A stretch of 64,000 bases of DNA from contig NW_001865063.1 in the NCBI RefSeq assembly GCF_000002865.3, positions 445,483 through 509,482 of the forward strand, written 5' to 3'. The stretch comes from Monosiga brevicollis MX1. Lineage: Eukaryota; Opisthokonta; Choanoflagellata; Craspedida; Salpingoecidae. Numbering within the stretch: position 1 is the first letter of the stretch; each line of letters opens with the position of its first letter. The position numbers and the translations under genes are program-made. Shown here one piece after another: positions 20,774 through 32,252 of the stretch. A model generated the notes under the pieces. The model was not told where the DNA came from. It worked only from the letters and a program-made list of their open reading frames with translations, and ran no database searches.

Positions 20774-23352
20774 TCACAGCTCAAGCCCAAAGATCGCCTC
20801 CAGCTCAGCTCGGCTCAACGTTCCCCCATTGGCCTCATACTGCGCTACCATCGCCTCGACCTGCCCCGCCAACACCGCCCCATCAACACTCATCAGGCCC
20901 ATCGCTGCCTCAGTATACGCATGATGCCCATCCGCATAATCAACCACCGCGCGGTCGCTCTCAACCGTCTCTCGCAGTGGCGTCAGAAAGATGTGCTGCA
21001 ACCAATGCGCAAACCCAAAGTCGCCCGTATAGCTCGAGGCCACCAGCCCCTCCGCCACGACAGTGCTCATCGACGTCAGCGGTGAATAGAATCCTACCGC
21101 CGTATCCCACCGCTTCCCCGTCACACTCGTCACCAACAAACATCCACTCTCATCAAACACCACCACCAGATCCCCCACAGCCACCGCCTCCGCCTCCACA
21201 TACGAGCCCGCCGGTAGTTGCGTGTTGCACCCCGCCCCCAACGACTCGCTGGCCACAAACACATAGTGCGTTTTCGACAACTGCAGCTCCTGCTCCACTC
21301 CGTGGGCGTCCTCATACTGCAGCGCCACAACCGAGAACGCCGTCGAGTGCCCCACATGCGTTACCGTCGTCAGCGGGCAGTCCACCACACTCGAGTCCAC
21401 ATCACTGATGCACTTGAGCATGTCGCCCGTCGTCAGGTCCGTCAGCACCGCCCAGCTGCCGTTGGCCAACATCATACGGGTCGTGCTTGCAAAGCACACT
21501 CCTTCGCATGGCACAGGCGTGATTTCGCTTGGTGATTCCACGGCGACTTCAATGGTCTGGCCAGTGCTGAAGAAGGTGGCTGTACCAGACCAGTTGCCCA
21601 CGTTGATGAAGGTTGTGTTGCCAGGTGTCAGCGAGACATTGTAGGGACCAAGGTTGATGACATCGGTTGTGTTGCTTGTGATGGCAAGCAGATAGTCACC
21701 ATTTAGAGAACCAACATAAGTTACATTAGTCTCTCCTGAGAGTTCAATAGATTGTACGTCTCCTGGTGTGTCCAATTCCTCGACAGTGGAAATGGAGAAG
21801 AAATAAAACCCATCGAGAAAAATGCAATATTCGATGGGGGCAGTGGTCGAGGTGGTTGTGGTGGTGGAAACTGATGTTGTCGAGGTCGATGTCGAATCCG
21901 TCGTCTGCGTTTGAGTGGTGGATGCCAATGTCGTTGATGCCAATGTTGTTGAAGGCAGGGTGGTCGAGGTGGTCGAGGTGATCAAGGTTGTCGAGGTGGT
22001 CGAGGTGCTCGAGGTTGTCGAGGTGCTCGAGGTTGTCGAGGTGGTCGAGGTGGTCGAGGTGGTCGAGGTGGTCGTGGTGGTCGTGGTGGTCGAGGTGGTT
22101 AGAGGAAGAAGGTCTGGTTTGGTGGCCACCATGCATGGCCCTCGAATTAGGTCTTGGACATCGGCTTCTCTTATGCATTGAGCAAGACGCTTCTTATCCT
22201 GCATGGCAGTACAAAAACGTCCGCGTTTGAATCTTGACGCACAGGCAAAAAGCGCTACTTTGCTGCCAATGCCCCGCCCCACCCCCAAAGAAAAGAAAAT
22301 GTCTGGCTTATCCGGGCGCGGGTATGCCACCCAACTAACCTTCTTCGAGCGAACTTGCACCTTCACGCGATAGCGATTCAACCCACGGTCGTTGTCATCG
22401 GCCAGCTGAAGATCGTCTTCATTGCGGAGCAGGATGCGGCAAGGCTATCATATCGTCGGGGCAGGTGTCCAAAACTCCACATGAGTTTCATCTCTTGATC
22501 GGGCTTGTTAAGGCTAATGCGTTGAAGAGCTTTGGTGCTCAGTCCAACCCACCTTGACTTGCGGACAGCTTTGAATCGCGTCTCGCAAAATTTTGTAAAT
22601 TCGGCGGCGATTCTTGTTGGAGAGATCGGGGCCACCCTGGCCGTCACATGCTGCCGCAAACTTGAACTAGATCGATTATTGGTTCCGCATTTTCACAGCG
22701 CATGGAATGAGTTCCGTTGGCTCCGCCTGTTGTCACCGGCTCGGAAAGGGATCGACTGTGAAGCGGTTTGACGGTCACCTTCTTCTTCATTTGATCCGAA
22801 TCATTCTGATCACAGCTGCTAAAGGTGATGCAAGATTCTCCGGTGGGATCCCAGCAAGTGAAAGGCTGAAGACAGCCAAGGCCGACTGGATCCGAGCACT
22901 TGGTCATGGTTTTGCAATTGCAGCGTCCAACTAGGATGGTACCCAGTCGACCGTCAAGCTTGAGCTACATGTTGCTCCCTCTAAAGCATATCGTGGGCCC
23001 GTGCAGTGCCCAACGTACCGGTTTTGGCAAAAGTCAAGCCATGGGCGTGTCCACCCTCGAGCGAATAGCCAGAGGCATTGGATTGGAGCTGCACACCGCG
23101 AGCATGGTTGTTCTATGACGCATCACACGTGCTTGAGAGCTGAATCCTTGGGTGAATCAACGGCGAATTGAGGGCACAAATGGCAATACAAACTTCAAGG
23201 GCTAGCAGCAGACTGGCTGGGACCAGCGAGGGTACAAAAGGCGTAGGTGTCTGAGCGCGCGTCGTGATGGGCCGTGGGGTCGTGCCAATGGCGCTGGCCA
23301 GGGCGATGGTCAACCCCACAGTGACATACAAGCGGCAAAAGGAGGTCCTCAT
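20774..23352 (-). CDS. Second secreted hoglet-like protein with C-terminal Hint domain
   Basis: Tandem paralogue of the preceding gene. The likely start is the ATG at 23352, giving a hydrophobic leader (MRTSFCRLYVTVGLTIALAS). Later exons include HARGVQLQSNASGYSLEGG (about 23095-23035), a Cys-rich exon (CLQPFTCWDPTGESC, about 22885-22800), NRRRIYKILRDAIQSCPQV (about 22615-22555, homologous to the NRRKLNRF segment of the first gene) and NRYRVKVQVRSKK (about 22380-22335). A long Thr-rich linker (about 22110-21840) leads to IEYC and then the Hint domain (from VCFASTTRMM at about 21500 to the stop at 20774). Compared with the first gene, the extra beta-sandwich between the linkers is missing. The Hint domain differs at only about 11 of roughly 243 residues, while the N-terminal halves are barely alignable. 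Self-cleavage by the Cys-type Hint is known for hedgehog Hog domains and inferred here. Confidence 0.8.
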
Positions 23353-23641
23353 GTTGTTTGATGGCTTTGCAAAAGAAAAATGGCTCGATCTTTAGACGCT
23401 CGGTGCAAGATGACGCCGCCGATCATGGCCACGTTCACTTTGGGGATAGAAAGATTGAACGTGACGATCTCTCGAGTTGCGATCGGAAGGAGGCAAGTCA
23501 TTGAGAGTGTGATGTCAAGACTCTCCTCTGTGTAAGGAGGAGTGGCGTTTTTTTGGGGACGCGGCCAGAGACGTAGAAGCAAGAAGCAGATAAAGGGGCG
23601 TTTGCGGACCACATTGCTGCCGGTGACAAGCACCAGCTGGC

Positions 23642-23690
23642 GTGTCCCCTTGTGAGCGTGTCCCCTTGTGAGCGTGTCCCCTTGTGAGCG
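23642..23690. repeat. Three-copy 16-bp tandem repeat
   Basis: Three consecutive copies of GTGTCCCCTTGTGAGC, the third running into GTATCACG. It is short and intergenic. Confidence 0.9.
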
Positions 23691-24177
23691 TATCACGTAC
23701 ACGAGTGCAGCGCGATCAGCCACAGCCCAGGCCGCCAAGCTGACATGAGACTGCATATCGCCCCAGACAACCAAGACAGATCTGCTCCAGTCACCGCCAG
23801 GTAAGTTGCATACATGCATGCATTCAATATTATCTGACAAACCTGTACTCACAACTGGTGTTCTGAACCATAACAACATCGCAAGCCGTGTTCCTTGACA
23901 TCAACAAGCCGGCACGTTCTATACTACCTTCGACTTTTAAAATATCTGTTACTATACGTGTTTTTTCTCATACAATAAGTTACACTGTTTTGGTTTTGAA
24001 ATATACATAAACGTGTTTATTCGGTGCATTTAATGATAGTTTTGCGACCACAACTGTTGATTTCACGTCTTTTAGTCTTGAAATTTTTTGGGTTCGAGCC
24101 AAATTTTTTACGTCTGGACGCCCCCCTCGCAGCTCACTCCCACCCCCCGACTGACGGCGCTCGCGGCTCCTCTGCTG

Positions 24178-24298
24178 CTTTGCCTCTCCCTCTTGCCCTC
24201 TCTCCCTCTCTCCCTCTCCCTCTCTCCCTCTCTCTCTCTCCCTCTCTCCCTCTCTCTCTCTCCTTCTCTCTCTCCCTCTCTCCTTCTCTCTCTTCATT
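24178..24298. repeat. CT-rich low-complexity tract (CCCTCTCT units)
   Basis: Irregular array of CCCTCTCT and CTCTCTCT blocks about 200 bp upstream of the start of the coiled-coil gene. It could be part of the promoter or 5' UTR. Confidence 0.88.
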
Positions 24299-24498
24299 TC
24301 CAATTGCCCGCTTCTCATCAAAGAAGCGCCAGCAAGCTTTCTATTGAGAGCCAAGTCGGGGGCTATCTGCCATCTCGCAGCAGTTGCGCTCGGCAGAAGG
24401 ACGTCGTCGTGATGCAAGGATAGACAGACTTGGGCTCGCACGTCGGGCCACACCGCGACACTCGCAACACGGGCGCCAGGTCCAGCACCTGCACGATG

Positions 24499-26066
24499 GG
24501 GTGCTGTACGAGCACTGCAGTTCGTGACTTTGCACCCCCGACTGACCGAGACCAGCGCGAAAACGAGCCACCGCGCGCGGCTCTTAACAAGCCCGCAGCC
24601 GCGGCCACCGCCACGGCCTGGAGCACATCGCGAACACCACCGCCGCCCCCGTCACCGCCCGAGCAGCAGACCAGCAAGACTGCTGCACCGATTATCCTGG
24701 GACCCACCAGTCATGCACCGGGAGAGGGCCGCACCACGTTTGAGCTGCAGGAGCAGGTCAGCGCGCAATTGCTGTTCGACCCGTTGGTCATTCGCCCGCT
24801 GTCAACATATCCCTCACTTGGTTGTTTTTGGCGTGTTGCAATGGCGTTGAATAGCTTCGCATGCTGCGCGATGCCATGCGCGAGGAGCAAGCGCGACGAG
24901 CGCAGGCCGAGGCTCAGGCCAAACAGCTGGAGCGGCAGGTACTCTTTGACACTGAGGCCACCACCTCTGAGCAAACGGCAGCTCTGCGGCGTCTGCTTGA
25001 GGCCCGGCCGCACCTTCGCGATGCTTGGGAGCCGCCAACTCCCCCCGAAAATGCCAACCTTGACGACGCAGCAGCACAAGCGCCCAGTGCACGGATCAGC
25101 CAGGGCCTCTTGCCGCCTGCTCTGAGTGTCGTGGCCCTTCCCCGCCCTGGTACCGCTGCCGCTCAGGCTCGGGTAAGGCCATTCGCACGCGTACACGCCA
25201 TCATGACGTGCTGTTCCTGGAGAATCGTGTGCTGCAACATGGCTCCCTCAACTTGAATTTGTCTCGAATGGCCCGGCCTGCAGCGGTCTGAACTGGTGCA
25301 GCAGCAGTTGGATGATCTACGGCAGCAGCACGAAGTGTTGAAGCAAAAGGTTCGCGTGTGTCAGGCGCGGCTGCTGGTGTTGGTGGAGCTGCACTGTGCG
25401 CGGGATGCGCGTCCTGTGTGTGTGTGGGTTAACTCGGCTTGTGTTTGTCTGTGTCCTTGGCTCTGGTTAGTACGTGCGGCGGGTCAAGCGGCTGAAAGCA
25501 CGTCATACCGAGCAACGCGCCGGAATGCAAGGACGTATACTCGAGTTGGAAATGCAACTGCAGAGTGCGCAGATGCAAACGGAAGCGCTGGAGGCTCGAC
25601 TGCGTCGAGCCCAATCAGCCCCAGTTTCGCGGCCTCGGGGCCACCGCGGCGATGCAGCGGACGAGGAGACAACGAGCCCGCGCCGAATTTCGCGGGCTTT
25701 GGTAGAAGCCGAGGTTGAAGACGATGAGGCAGATGATCGCGACACGGGCTCGGATGCCGACCTCCCGAATGACACCGCGAGCGCCACTGGTCCGGCAGGC
25801 GCAGGAGCAGAAGAGGACGAGGAGGACGAGGAGGACGAGGATCCTCGCCAGCATTTGATTTTGCAGCTATCAGAACAGGTCTGTCGTCTCGTTTATTTGG
25901 CTTGGCTGCATGTGCTTCAGATGCGAGGGGCGGGACGGGTGCTTGTAAGAATTTGACGACACGGTGGATGTCCGCGTGCTCTACGATAGTTGGCCGAGTT
26001 GTCGGAGGAGCTTGATGCCGCTCAAGCGCGCATCGTGGAGTTGGAGGCTCAGTTGGAGGCCGAGTA
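24499..26066 (+). CDS. Putatively N-myristoylated coiled-coil protein
   Basis: The start ATG at 24499 gives MGCCTSTAVRDFAPP: Gly at position 2 followed by two Cys, a typical dual myristoylation/palmitoylation signal for membrane attachment. A Pro/Ala-rich segment follows, then exons with strong heptad helices: LRMLRDAMREEQARRAQAEA (from about 24858), RSELVQQQLDDLRQQHEVLK (about 25283), YVRRVKRLKARHTEQ with LELEMQLQSAQMQTEALEAR (about 25470), a long acidic run (EEDEEDEEDEDPRQ, about 25808-25850), and a last exon LAELSEELDAAQARIVELEA ending at TAA 26064-26066. Splice sites include CAG|GTCAGC, CGG|GTAAGG, CTGCAG|CGGTCT and GTTAG|TACGTG. I do not recognise the family; the design suggests a membrane-tethered scaffold or tether. 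Coiled-coil content makes remote similarity searches unreliable. Confidence 0.65.
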
Positions 26067-27040
26067 AGCCTCGGCGGGAGTTTCCAGAAAAATCTGTCGT
26101 TTTGCACCAGCCATTTTTATCTTAGGAGACGTCTGAGATGTCTAATCGAATCAAGACCTTGTGGGTGGCGCATGCGGTCCAGGCGTTTGTTTTTTCCACC
26201 CCCTTGCAGTCTAGGAGGCAGGAGGGTTCAAGGCGAACCTAGTTCTGGCACAACATGCCGGCACATTCTTGCGCTAGAGTAGTGGTAACCTATTTGCAGG
26301 TTGTTCTGTTTGGTGCGTGCGTGGCGCACGCATTTGGTGGGGGTGAGCGAGCGAGCAGGTTCCATGCAGGCGAGTAAGGCAGAGTTTGACGTCGAGTCCC
26401 AAGAAAACAAAACAGTCAGCTGGCTCGCTCATCCGGTTGTTTGAAAAGAGAATAGAAGAGAAGAGAATGGCATTATGTTCTCGCATTCTCGCTGCAAAAT
26501 AACCAATATAGACTCGGGTGCGGCCTGATCAGGGCAGGCGGCAGGCGGCTCATGCCAGCATGGCACCGGGACGCCACGATGTACGAGTTGTCGAACTGAA
26601 CTATGGCGCCAAAAATTATCGATAAAATCCACAAAAAAATCGCTTGAATAATACAAAATGAACTTTACACCTTGGATTTTGATAGCTTTCTCTTGTTCGT
26701 GCACTTGCAAGGCTGCAGTGTGTGTGGGGCGGAGTCTCAGTCGAAGCTGGCTTTTTCTCACCTTGCTCTGCGGGAGGCGAGAAGGACGGGCGGAACAACC
26801 GGATCGGATCGAGTGCGATCACGTGGTCGGGCCCGACAAGCGGTGATTGCAGCACGCACGACTCGGCATACGACCCTAAAACCCCTTCTTCGTCCCTTTT
26901 GGCGACGGGCCAAACATACTACCCATACCCAGCCTGGCCACACGCGCCCCGTTGGTTCCCCCGTTCCCCCACATCTTCGTCTGGTTCAGGCTTTGGCTGC
27001 ACACTCTGACACAGCATCGTCAATGCTGATCATCACAGTG

Positions 27041-27105
27041 AAGAGAGAGAGAGAGAGAGACAGAGAGTTTGAGATGAGAGAGAGAGAGAGAGAGACAGAG
27101 AGAGA
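27041..27105. repeat. (GA)n microsatellite
   Basis: Two GA arrays separated by CAGAGAGTTTGAGAT, in an intergenic region. Confidence 0.9.
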
Positions 27106-28087
27106 GATTTAGAGGACATGGGTACTTTATGGGTACTGTTGGGGTTGAGGGAGAATTCAATGACATGTGTTTGACGGGAGTGTGAACACACCAGCATCCT
27201 TGTAACGTCGGAGCTCTTGACCCTGTGCACCATCATCATCATCATCATCATCGACATCATCGTCCCTTGTGCCGTCTTGCTGCCCTCCTCGGCCTTCGCC
27301 TTGACCGCTCGTCCAAGCCACCTTGGACGTCATGAACACGATGGGCTCAAACGTGGGCGACCCCATAGCCTCGCAGTCCGATCATGGGGCGGCCCAGGCG
27401 TCCCTCCCATCTCATCACACACCCGATGACGGCATTGTTCGGGCGCTTGTCGGGCCCGGCACAGTCAATCCTCTCCATGCAAATCAGGCTTCGTGACGTC
27501 CTCCGATCACCGTGGGCGAGCTTCTTACCTGACGGCGAGTTCCGCCGCGTCTACATTGGACCGTGGGTCGACGACGGTAGGCACAGCCAGTCGCGGCGGA
27601 CACCATCAGCCGTTAGACGGTTGTGTGAGTGTGATGGCAAACGGCCCAAAACCAAGGGGGCTGTCCCATGCAAACGCAAGCTGTCGCTGCACCCCACTCT
27701 TGTTGGCTCTGCTGTCCTCTCCTTCCCCTCCCCATCATCATGATCACCACCAACCTGCGGCGATCGTCATCCCCCCACATCAAGACGCCAATGATGATGC
27801 TTGGATCAAGGACGCTGGCGGCCAAGCGCGCGATCGGATCCCGCTCCGACGTCCATCGCCAGCTTCCCGTGTATTTTCTTGCCGGCTTTCCGCCCTGACA
27901 TGCCCCCGCACATTAAATTAAATTTTTTATGTCACTTGCTTCCGCCTTGAAGAATCGAGGCGACCCGCATCTCGCCGCCGTATCGCGCCGCGCCCCTTCG
28001 CTGCTCACGGGCAATGAAGGCCACCGCCTCCAGGTCAGAGCAGACGCACATCACCTCCCAGCCCACTACCTTGTTCTTCTGCCGATT

Positions 28088-28089
28088 TG

Positions 28090-28122
<33 letters not shown>
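28088..28122. repeat. (GA)n microsatellite
   Basis: Uninterrupted GA array of about 17 units, intergenic. Confidence 0.9.
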
Positions 28123-28128
<6 letters not shown>

Positions 28129-28250
28129 GTGTGCGTGTCCCATCTGCCCCCTATTACCCCGTTTCGTGTGGGCCCCTGTCATGATTCAGTCGTGCGCTTG
28201 TTTCTGTTCTGTCCAGCCCCTTGCGCGCGCACACACTTGTTCGTCAGCCA

Positions 28251-28295
<45 letters not shown>
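28251..28295. repeat. (GT)n microsatellite
   Basis: GT array of about 22 units, intergenic. Confidence 0.9.
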
Positions 28296-28298
<3 letters not shown>

Positions 28299-29373
28299 TC
28301 GTCGAGTTGGCTGACTGTGCTACTTCTCTGCTCTTCTTCCTCTTATTTTTCTCCTTTCGCCGCTCCGCCGTTGACGGGTGGCACGCTGCTCTGTGTGTGT
28401 GCGTGTGTGTCGCGCGCTTTGTGTCTGGTTGGGTGTGATGATCAAACGGCTGCAGGCTGCGCGACAATTTCCTCGTCCGTCCCAATCCGGGCCCATCAAG
28501 GCGAGCGAGCTCACACGACACGACACCCCTCCCCTCCCCCCCCTTTTCAGCCCCCATCCAGTTGCTTCTGCTGCCCCATACCGACTTGGACAGCCGAGGT
28601 CACCCGCCCCGAGGCCCTCACAACTTGTGCCGAGACGGCATTGAATCTTCGACCGACTCGCCGTTTCCCCACGCCAGACGCTCTTTCTCAGCCTCTTCCA
28701 AGGTGTGTGTGTGTGTGTGCCATTGAGATGGCTGTCTGTGTGCTTGTCCCCACAACAACATCATCTTGGGGTCGTTCCTTGCCCACCCCGGACCATTGAC
28801 CCTGTGGCACATGTCTCCTGTTTTGACGGTTCCATCATCGCCCTCTGCGACTACGCCATCCTCACTCGGATGCCATGTGTGACGTGCCCTCGCAGAGAAC
28901 CCTCTTGTTAGTTTGCTTCCGCCAGGCCACAGGCCCATGAGCCCACGCATGTCACCGACAAGCGTCCACGGGTAGCCCCTCTGGCAGAATACGGACGAGT
29001 TGAATTCTCATCACCACCACCACCCCCCAGCACCCTTTCCTCTTCCTTCCTGCTGCTTTTCCAGCTCTTCAATCTCGCTGCTGTTGGCATAATAACTTGA
29101 GGCAGCCCCGTCTTCCGCGCATTTTCCCATCCCACCAGCTCGGGCATCTACCATTCGCCGTTGCCCTGCCGCGCCCGGCTCTGCCGCGACAAGACACTTC
29201 TGCGTTTGTGCCTTGGCCCGCCACTGGGCTCTGGGATTTTCCCTTGCGTCGCACGACCTCCACACCCAGGCCTCCATCCTCTCGGCGGCTTGACGCGTGA
29301 CGGCAGCGCTTGCATTTGTGGTTTTCGACTGGCTAGCACATCTGGCACCTTGCAATATTGCCCACAAAGCTCG

Positions 29374-31881
29374 ATGATTTCTTTCGCCGACATGTTCGCC
29401 GACTCGAATCGCCCCCATGTCGATGATCACAGCCATGCCCCCCTTTTCAACCGCTCAGCCTCCATTCCAAACCCCCCGCACAACGCACCGGCTGAAGCAA
29501 AGGCTAGCAGTCCTTCCCCATCGGCAGCGCATCTGCCCCAGCCCGTGCTGCAGCAGCTTCGAAACGTACCCCGCGCCCCAGGCCGGCGAAGGCGCCCCAA
29601 GGCCCAGCCGCCATCACTGCGCCCCCTTTTGGACAAGAACAGCAGTGTCAGCCCTGCGGCCAGCCTCAACACAAGCTCAATTTATGACGAGGACGATGTC
29701 AGCGGCTCCCCATTAGCTGAAGCCCTCATCACCCCCATGTCGTCCACACCAGCTGCTTCGCCCAACGCGTCCTCCCACAATTCGCGCCGTGCCACTCTAC
29801 CAAATGTTGGTGTAAATGCACGCACGGCCAGCCTTGGCACCTCTTGCCGAGATGTTTTGGCGCAGGACTTTGAGCTAGAGCACGCCGACGCCAGTGACCG
29901 CAGCGAGGCGGCTTCCCCCTACAACCTGTCCCGCGAGGCGTTGGTGTACGAGGCTGATCGGGAAGATGATGACCGTGAGGCTCCTGAGCTGGCAGCGCGT
30001 CTTCGCCAGCGCCGCTGGCGCGTCAGCGAAAGCACGTCAACGCCCCGTCGCTCACCGTCACCAGTACGGTTGAGTGTCTCGGCTGCCCCGGTACCCATCA
30101 CGCCACCAAGCAGCGTATCCATGACGCCCAATGTTGTCGATCATCCTCCATCACCACCACCATCACCACCACCATCGCCACCACCACCACGAGCTCAAGA
30201 TGGAGGCGCGAGCCCTGTGCCACGGACGGTGGGATCGGACAGTTCACCCCAGGTGGATCTGGCGGCCACGGTCAACGCTTGCACCCTGGCCAGCGCCAAA
30301 CCAGCCCTCGCAACCATCACTGCACCACCGCTACGCTCATCACGGCCCGAACGCGAGCGCCTCCGCCAATATCGCCGGCGCTGCGAGTCTTCCACCATCT
30401 TGGCAGTGCGGGACTTGGCCTCTACGTGTGGACTGAGCGTCATTCAGCATGCTTGGCTGCTCCGCGTGGCCGTTGATGCCCGTCAGACGGCGTTGCGTGG
30501 CACTCAGGCACACGTTGGTCCCATGGCCGTTGATCGTGAGCAGTCCTCCGACTCCTTCCCATCATCGTTTGAGCTGGGCGCCCCAGCCTTGAGCTTAGTC
30601 TCGAGTCCGAGTGCCACATCCCGCGCACGCACCAAACTACAGCAGATTGGCAGTTGGGGCAGCTGGGGCAGCGACGACAACGATGACGACGATAGCGACA
30701 AGACCAACGCCAGCAACTTTGAGGGCGAAGGTCGCACCGACATCCAACCCGACCCCGAATGCTCTGTTTGGCTTCCGAATGGGCTCGAGCCACCCAGCAC
30801 ATCCTCGTCATGCACCTCGGCCGCAGCTCGTCGCCAGGCCTTTGCCGCGCATCACCAAGCCAATGCCGAGGCACAGGATGAGTCGAATGTCGAAGCCGTA
30901 TCCAAGGCAATGGCGCGCTCACCGCCGGGGCCGCGTGTGCTGCGCTTGTGGTCGGCCCCAGGCATGCCAGGCGGCTGTGAGCGTGGCAACATGGGCGGCT
31001 GTCGTCGCCCGCCCCGGTTTCGTCCACCCCTGAGCCCCGTGCCCGAGCATGTGCCTGTGCGGGCTCCCGCCCCGTTGGCGCTAGAGCAGACGAGCGGCCG
31101 TGGGCCGCGCTCCTCGGGCTTGGCCAAGGGGTCACCACAGACACCGTTGCGCAGTGCTGATGGGATCGTGCGGAGCAAACATTTCGACTGGGACGCGCTT
31201 GATGCACCGGCCCGTATGGCCTTTTTCCGTGACACCATGTCCAGCGTGCAAGCATGGGAAGCAGCGTCGACGGCGGGATCCACGGCTGGTTTGACTTCCG
31301 GCTCGTGGGTTAGCTGGCCCGAGCATTCGAGCCCATTTGCCTCGACGACACCCGACTCGGGCTCTGATCAGTCTGGTGGCGAGGGTGATGTGGAGGTCAG
31401 CGACACCAGTGAGTCTGGGCCCGAAGCGTCAACGCCGTTGCATCAGTTGGATCAGCCCCGGTCGACGCCTTGTGCCGAGTCAGAGGTCAAGCGCTGGAGT
31501 CTAGATTCGGCGATTGGCAGCCAGCCAGATGATGGACATGGCTCATTCGACAGTGTAGGTCGTGCCATCAAGCACAAGCGCAGCGCCAGCAGGTCCATCT
31601 CGGCGGGACAGCCTGATAAGGACCGCGGATTCTCCAAGCGTGGTCATGTGGCTACTGAGTCGCGTACATCTACCCAAAAACCCTTGGGTGACGCTGTGTG
31701 GTTGGAGTCCAAGGCTTCATCCCGGCCGTTGCGCGCCCGTGCCCAGGCCGTGGCAGCTGTGCGGCGCCAGCTGGATGCGGTGTTGTCACCGCTACAGCAG
31801 CAGTGTCTGCGTCGTCATTACGAGCGCGTCCAAGCCACTGCCCCTTCTCGTACCCCACGGGCCCGACTGTTGTCCATTTGA
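29374..31881 (+). CDS. Uncharacterised 835-residue Ser/Pro-rich protein, single exon
   Basis: The open frame continues upstream of the first ATG, but the first in-frame Met is at 29374 (MISFADMFADSNRP). The stop TGA is at 31879-31881. Most of the protein is disordered and rich in Ser, Pro and Ala, with a Pro-rich stretch at about residues 255-275. Two parts look folded or conserved: a basic helical segment around residues 325-380 (RERLRQYRRRCESS, then LAVRDLASTCGLSVIQHAWL), and a C-terminal helix (about residues 785-820, AVAAVRRQLDAVLSPLQQQ). A short motif FDWDALDAPARMAFFRD lies near residue 605. I do not recognise a family. Codon use and length, with no stop over 2.5 kb, argue that it is real. 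It is intronless, unlike most neighbours. Disorder with short helices would fit a regulatory or scaffold protein, but that is only a guess. Confidence 0.7.
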   Translation: MISFADMFADSNRPHVDDHSHAPLFNRSASIPNPPHNAPAEAKASSPSPSAAHLPQPVLQQLRNVPRAPGRRRRPKAQPPSLRPLLDKNSSVSPAASLNTSSIYDEDDVSGSPLAEALITPMSSTPAASPNASSHNSRRATLPNVGVNARTASLGTSCRDVLAQDFELEHADASDRSEAASPYNLSREALVYEADREDDDREAPELAARLRQRRWRVSESTSTPRRSPSPVRLSVSAAPVPITPPSSVSMTPNVVDHPPSPPPSPPPSPPPPRAQDGGASPVPRTVGSDSSPQVDLAATVNACTLASAKPALATITAPPLRSSRPERERLRQYRRRCESSTILAVRDLASTCGLSVIQHAWLLRVAVDARQTALRGTQAHVGPMAVDREQSSDSFPSSFELGAPALSLVSSPSATSRARTKLQQIGSWGSWGSDDNDDDDSDKTNASNFEGEGRTDIQPDPECSVWLPNGLEPPSTSSSCTSAAARRQAFAAHHQANAEAQDESNVEAVSKAMARSPPGPRVLRLWSAPGMPGGCERGNMGGCRRPPRFRPPLSPVPEHVPVRAPAPLALEQTSGRGPRSSGLAKGSPQTPLRSADGIVRSKHFDWDALDAPARMAFFRDTMSSVQAWEAASTAGSTAGLTSGSWVSWPEHSSPFASTTPDSGSDQSGGEGDVEVSDTSESGPEASTPLHQLDQPRSTPCAESEVKRWSLDSAIGSQPDDGHGSFDSVGRAIKHKRSASRSISAGQPDKDRGFSKRGHVATESRTSTQKPLGDAVWLESKASSRPLRARAQAVAAVRRQLDAVLSPLQQQCLRRHYERVQATAPSRTPRARLLSI

Positions 31882-32219
31882 TCGCGTTCAGGGTCATGTG
31901 TGTTCTTTTTTTTTTTTTTATCTTCATCTTATGGGCCGTCGACACCCCCTCTCTTGTCGCTCCTTGTTGTTTGGTCTTGGGGCGCGTTGCGTTCTTTCTT
32001 GTTGCTTTGGCGTGGTGTTCTATTGGTGCTTTGCTAGCTTCCAGAACTGACCCGGGCACGAGCGCGTCCATAACATATTATTTTCAGCATTATTACTCTT
32101 ATTGTCGTCGTTTATCATGATTGCCATGGCCCTGCGCGAGCACGTTGCTTGCGTGGTGTCCAGTGGACCAGGCTCAGCATGAGTGCTGTGCTTCTTGAGT
32201 GTATGCGTGTTTATGTGAG

Positions 32220-32252
<33 letters not shown>

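Larger units (their letters stand above)
23353..24498. other. Intergenic between divergent genes
   Basis: About 1.15 kb between the second Hint gene (-) and the coiled-coil gene (+). It holds a three-copy 16-bp tandem repeat (about 23642-23690, unit GAGCGTGTCCCCTTGT), an AT-rich block (about 23930-24075) and a CT-rich low-complexity block (24175-24300). No gene is supported. Confidence 0.45.
26067..29373. other. Long intergenic stretch with microsatellites; no confident gene
   Basis: About 3.3 kb. It contains an AT-rich block (about 26440-26690, with TGGCGCCAAAAA at about 26604), GA repeats (27041-27105 and 28088-28122), CAT repeats (27231-27255), a GT repeat (28251-28295) and short GT tracts (28395-28410, 28705-28718). 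Plus-strand open frames around 27330-27480 and 27493-27921 have a somewhat codon-like composition but no recognisable domain. They could be 5' exons of the next gene or an uncharacterised small gene. Confidence 0.35.

Noticed and set aside
20733-21485. Possibility that the second Hint locus is only an assembly duplicate of the first
   Set aside because: The surrounding exons, linkers and signal peptides differ clearly, so two loci exist. Only the Hint part is near identical.
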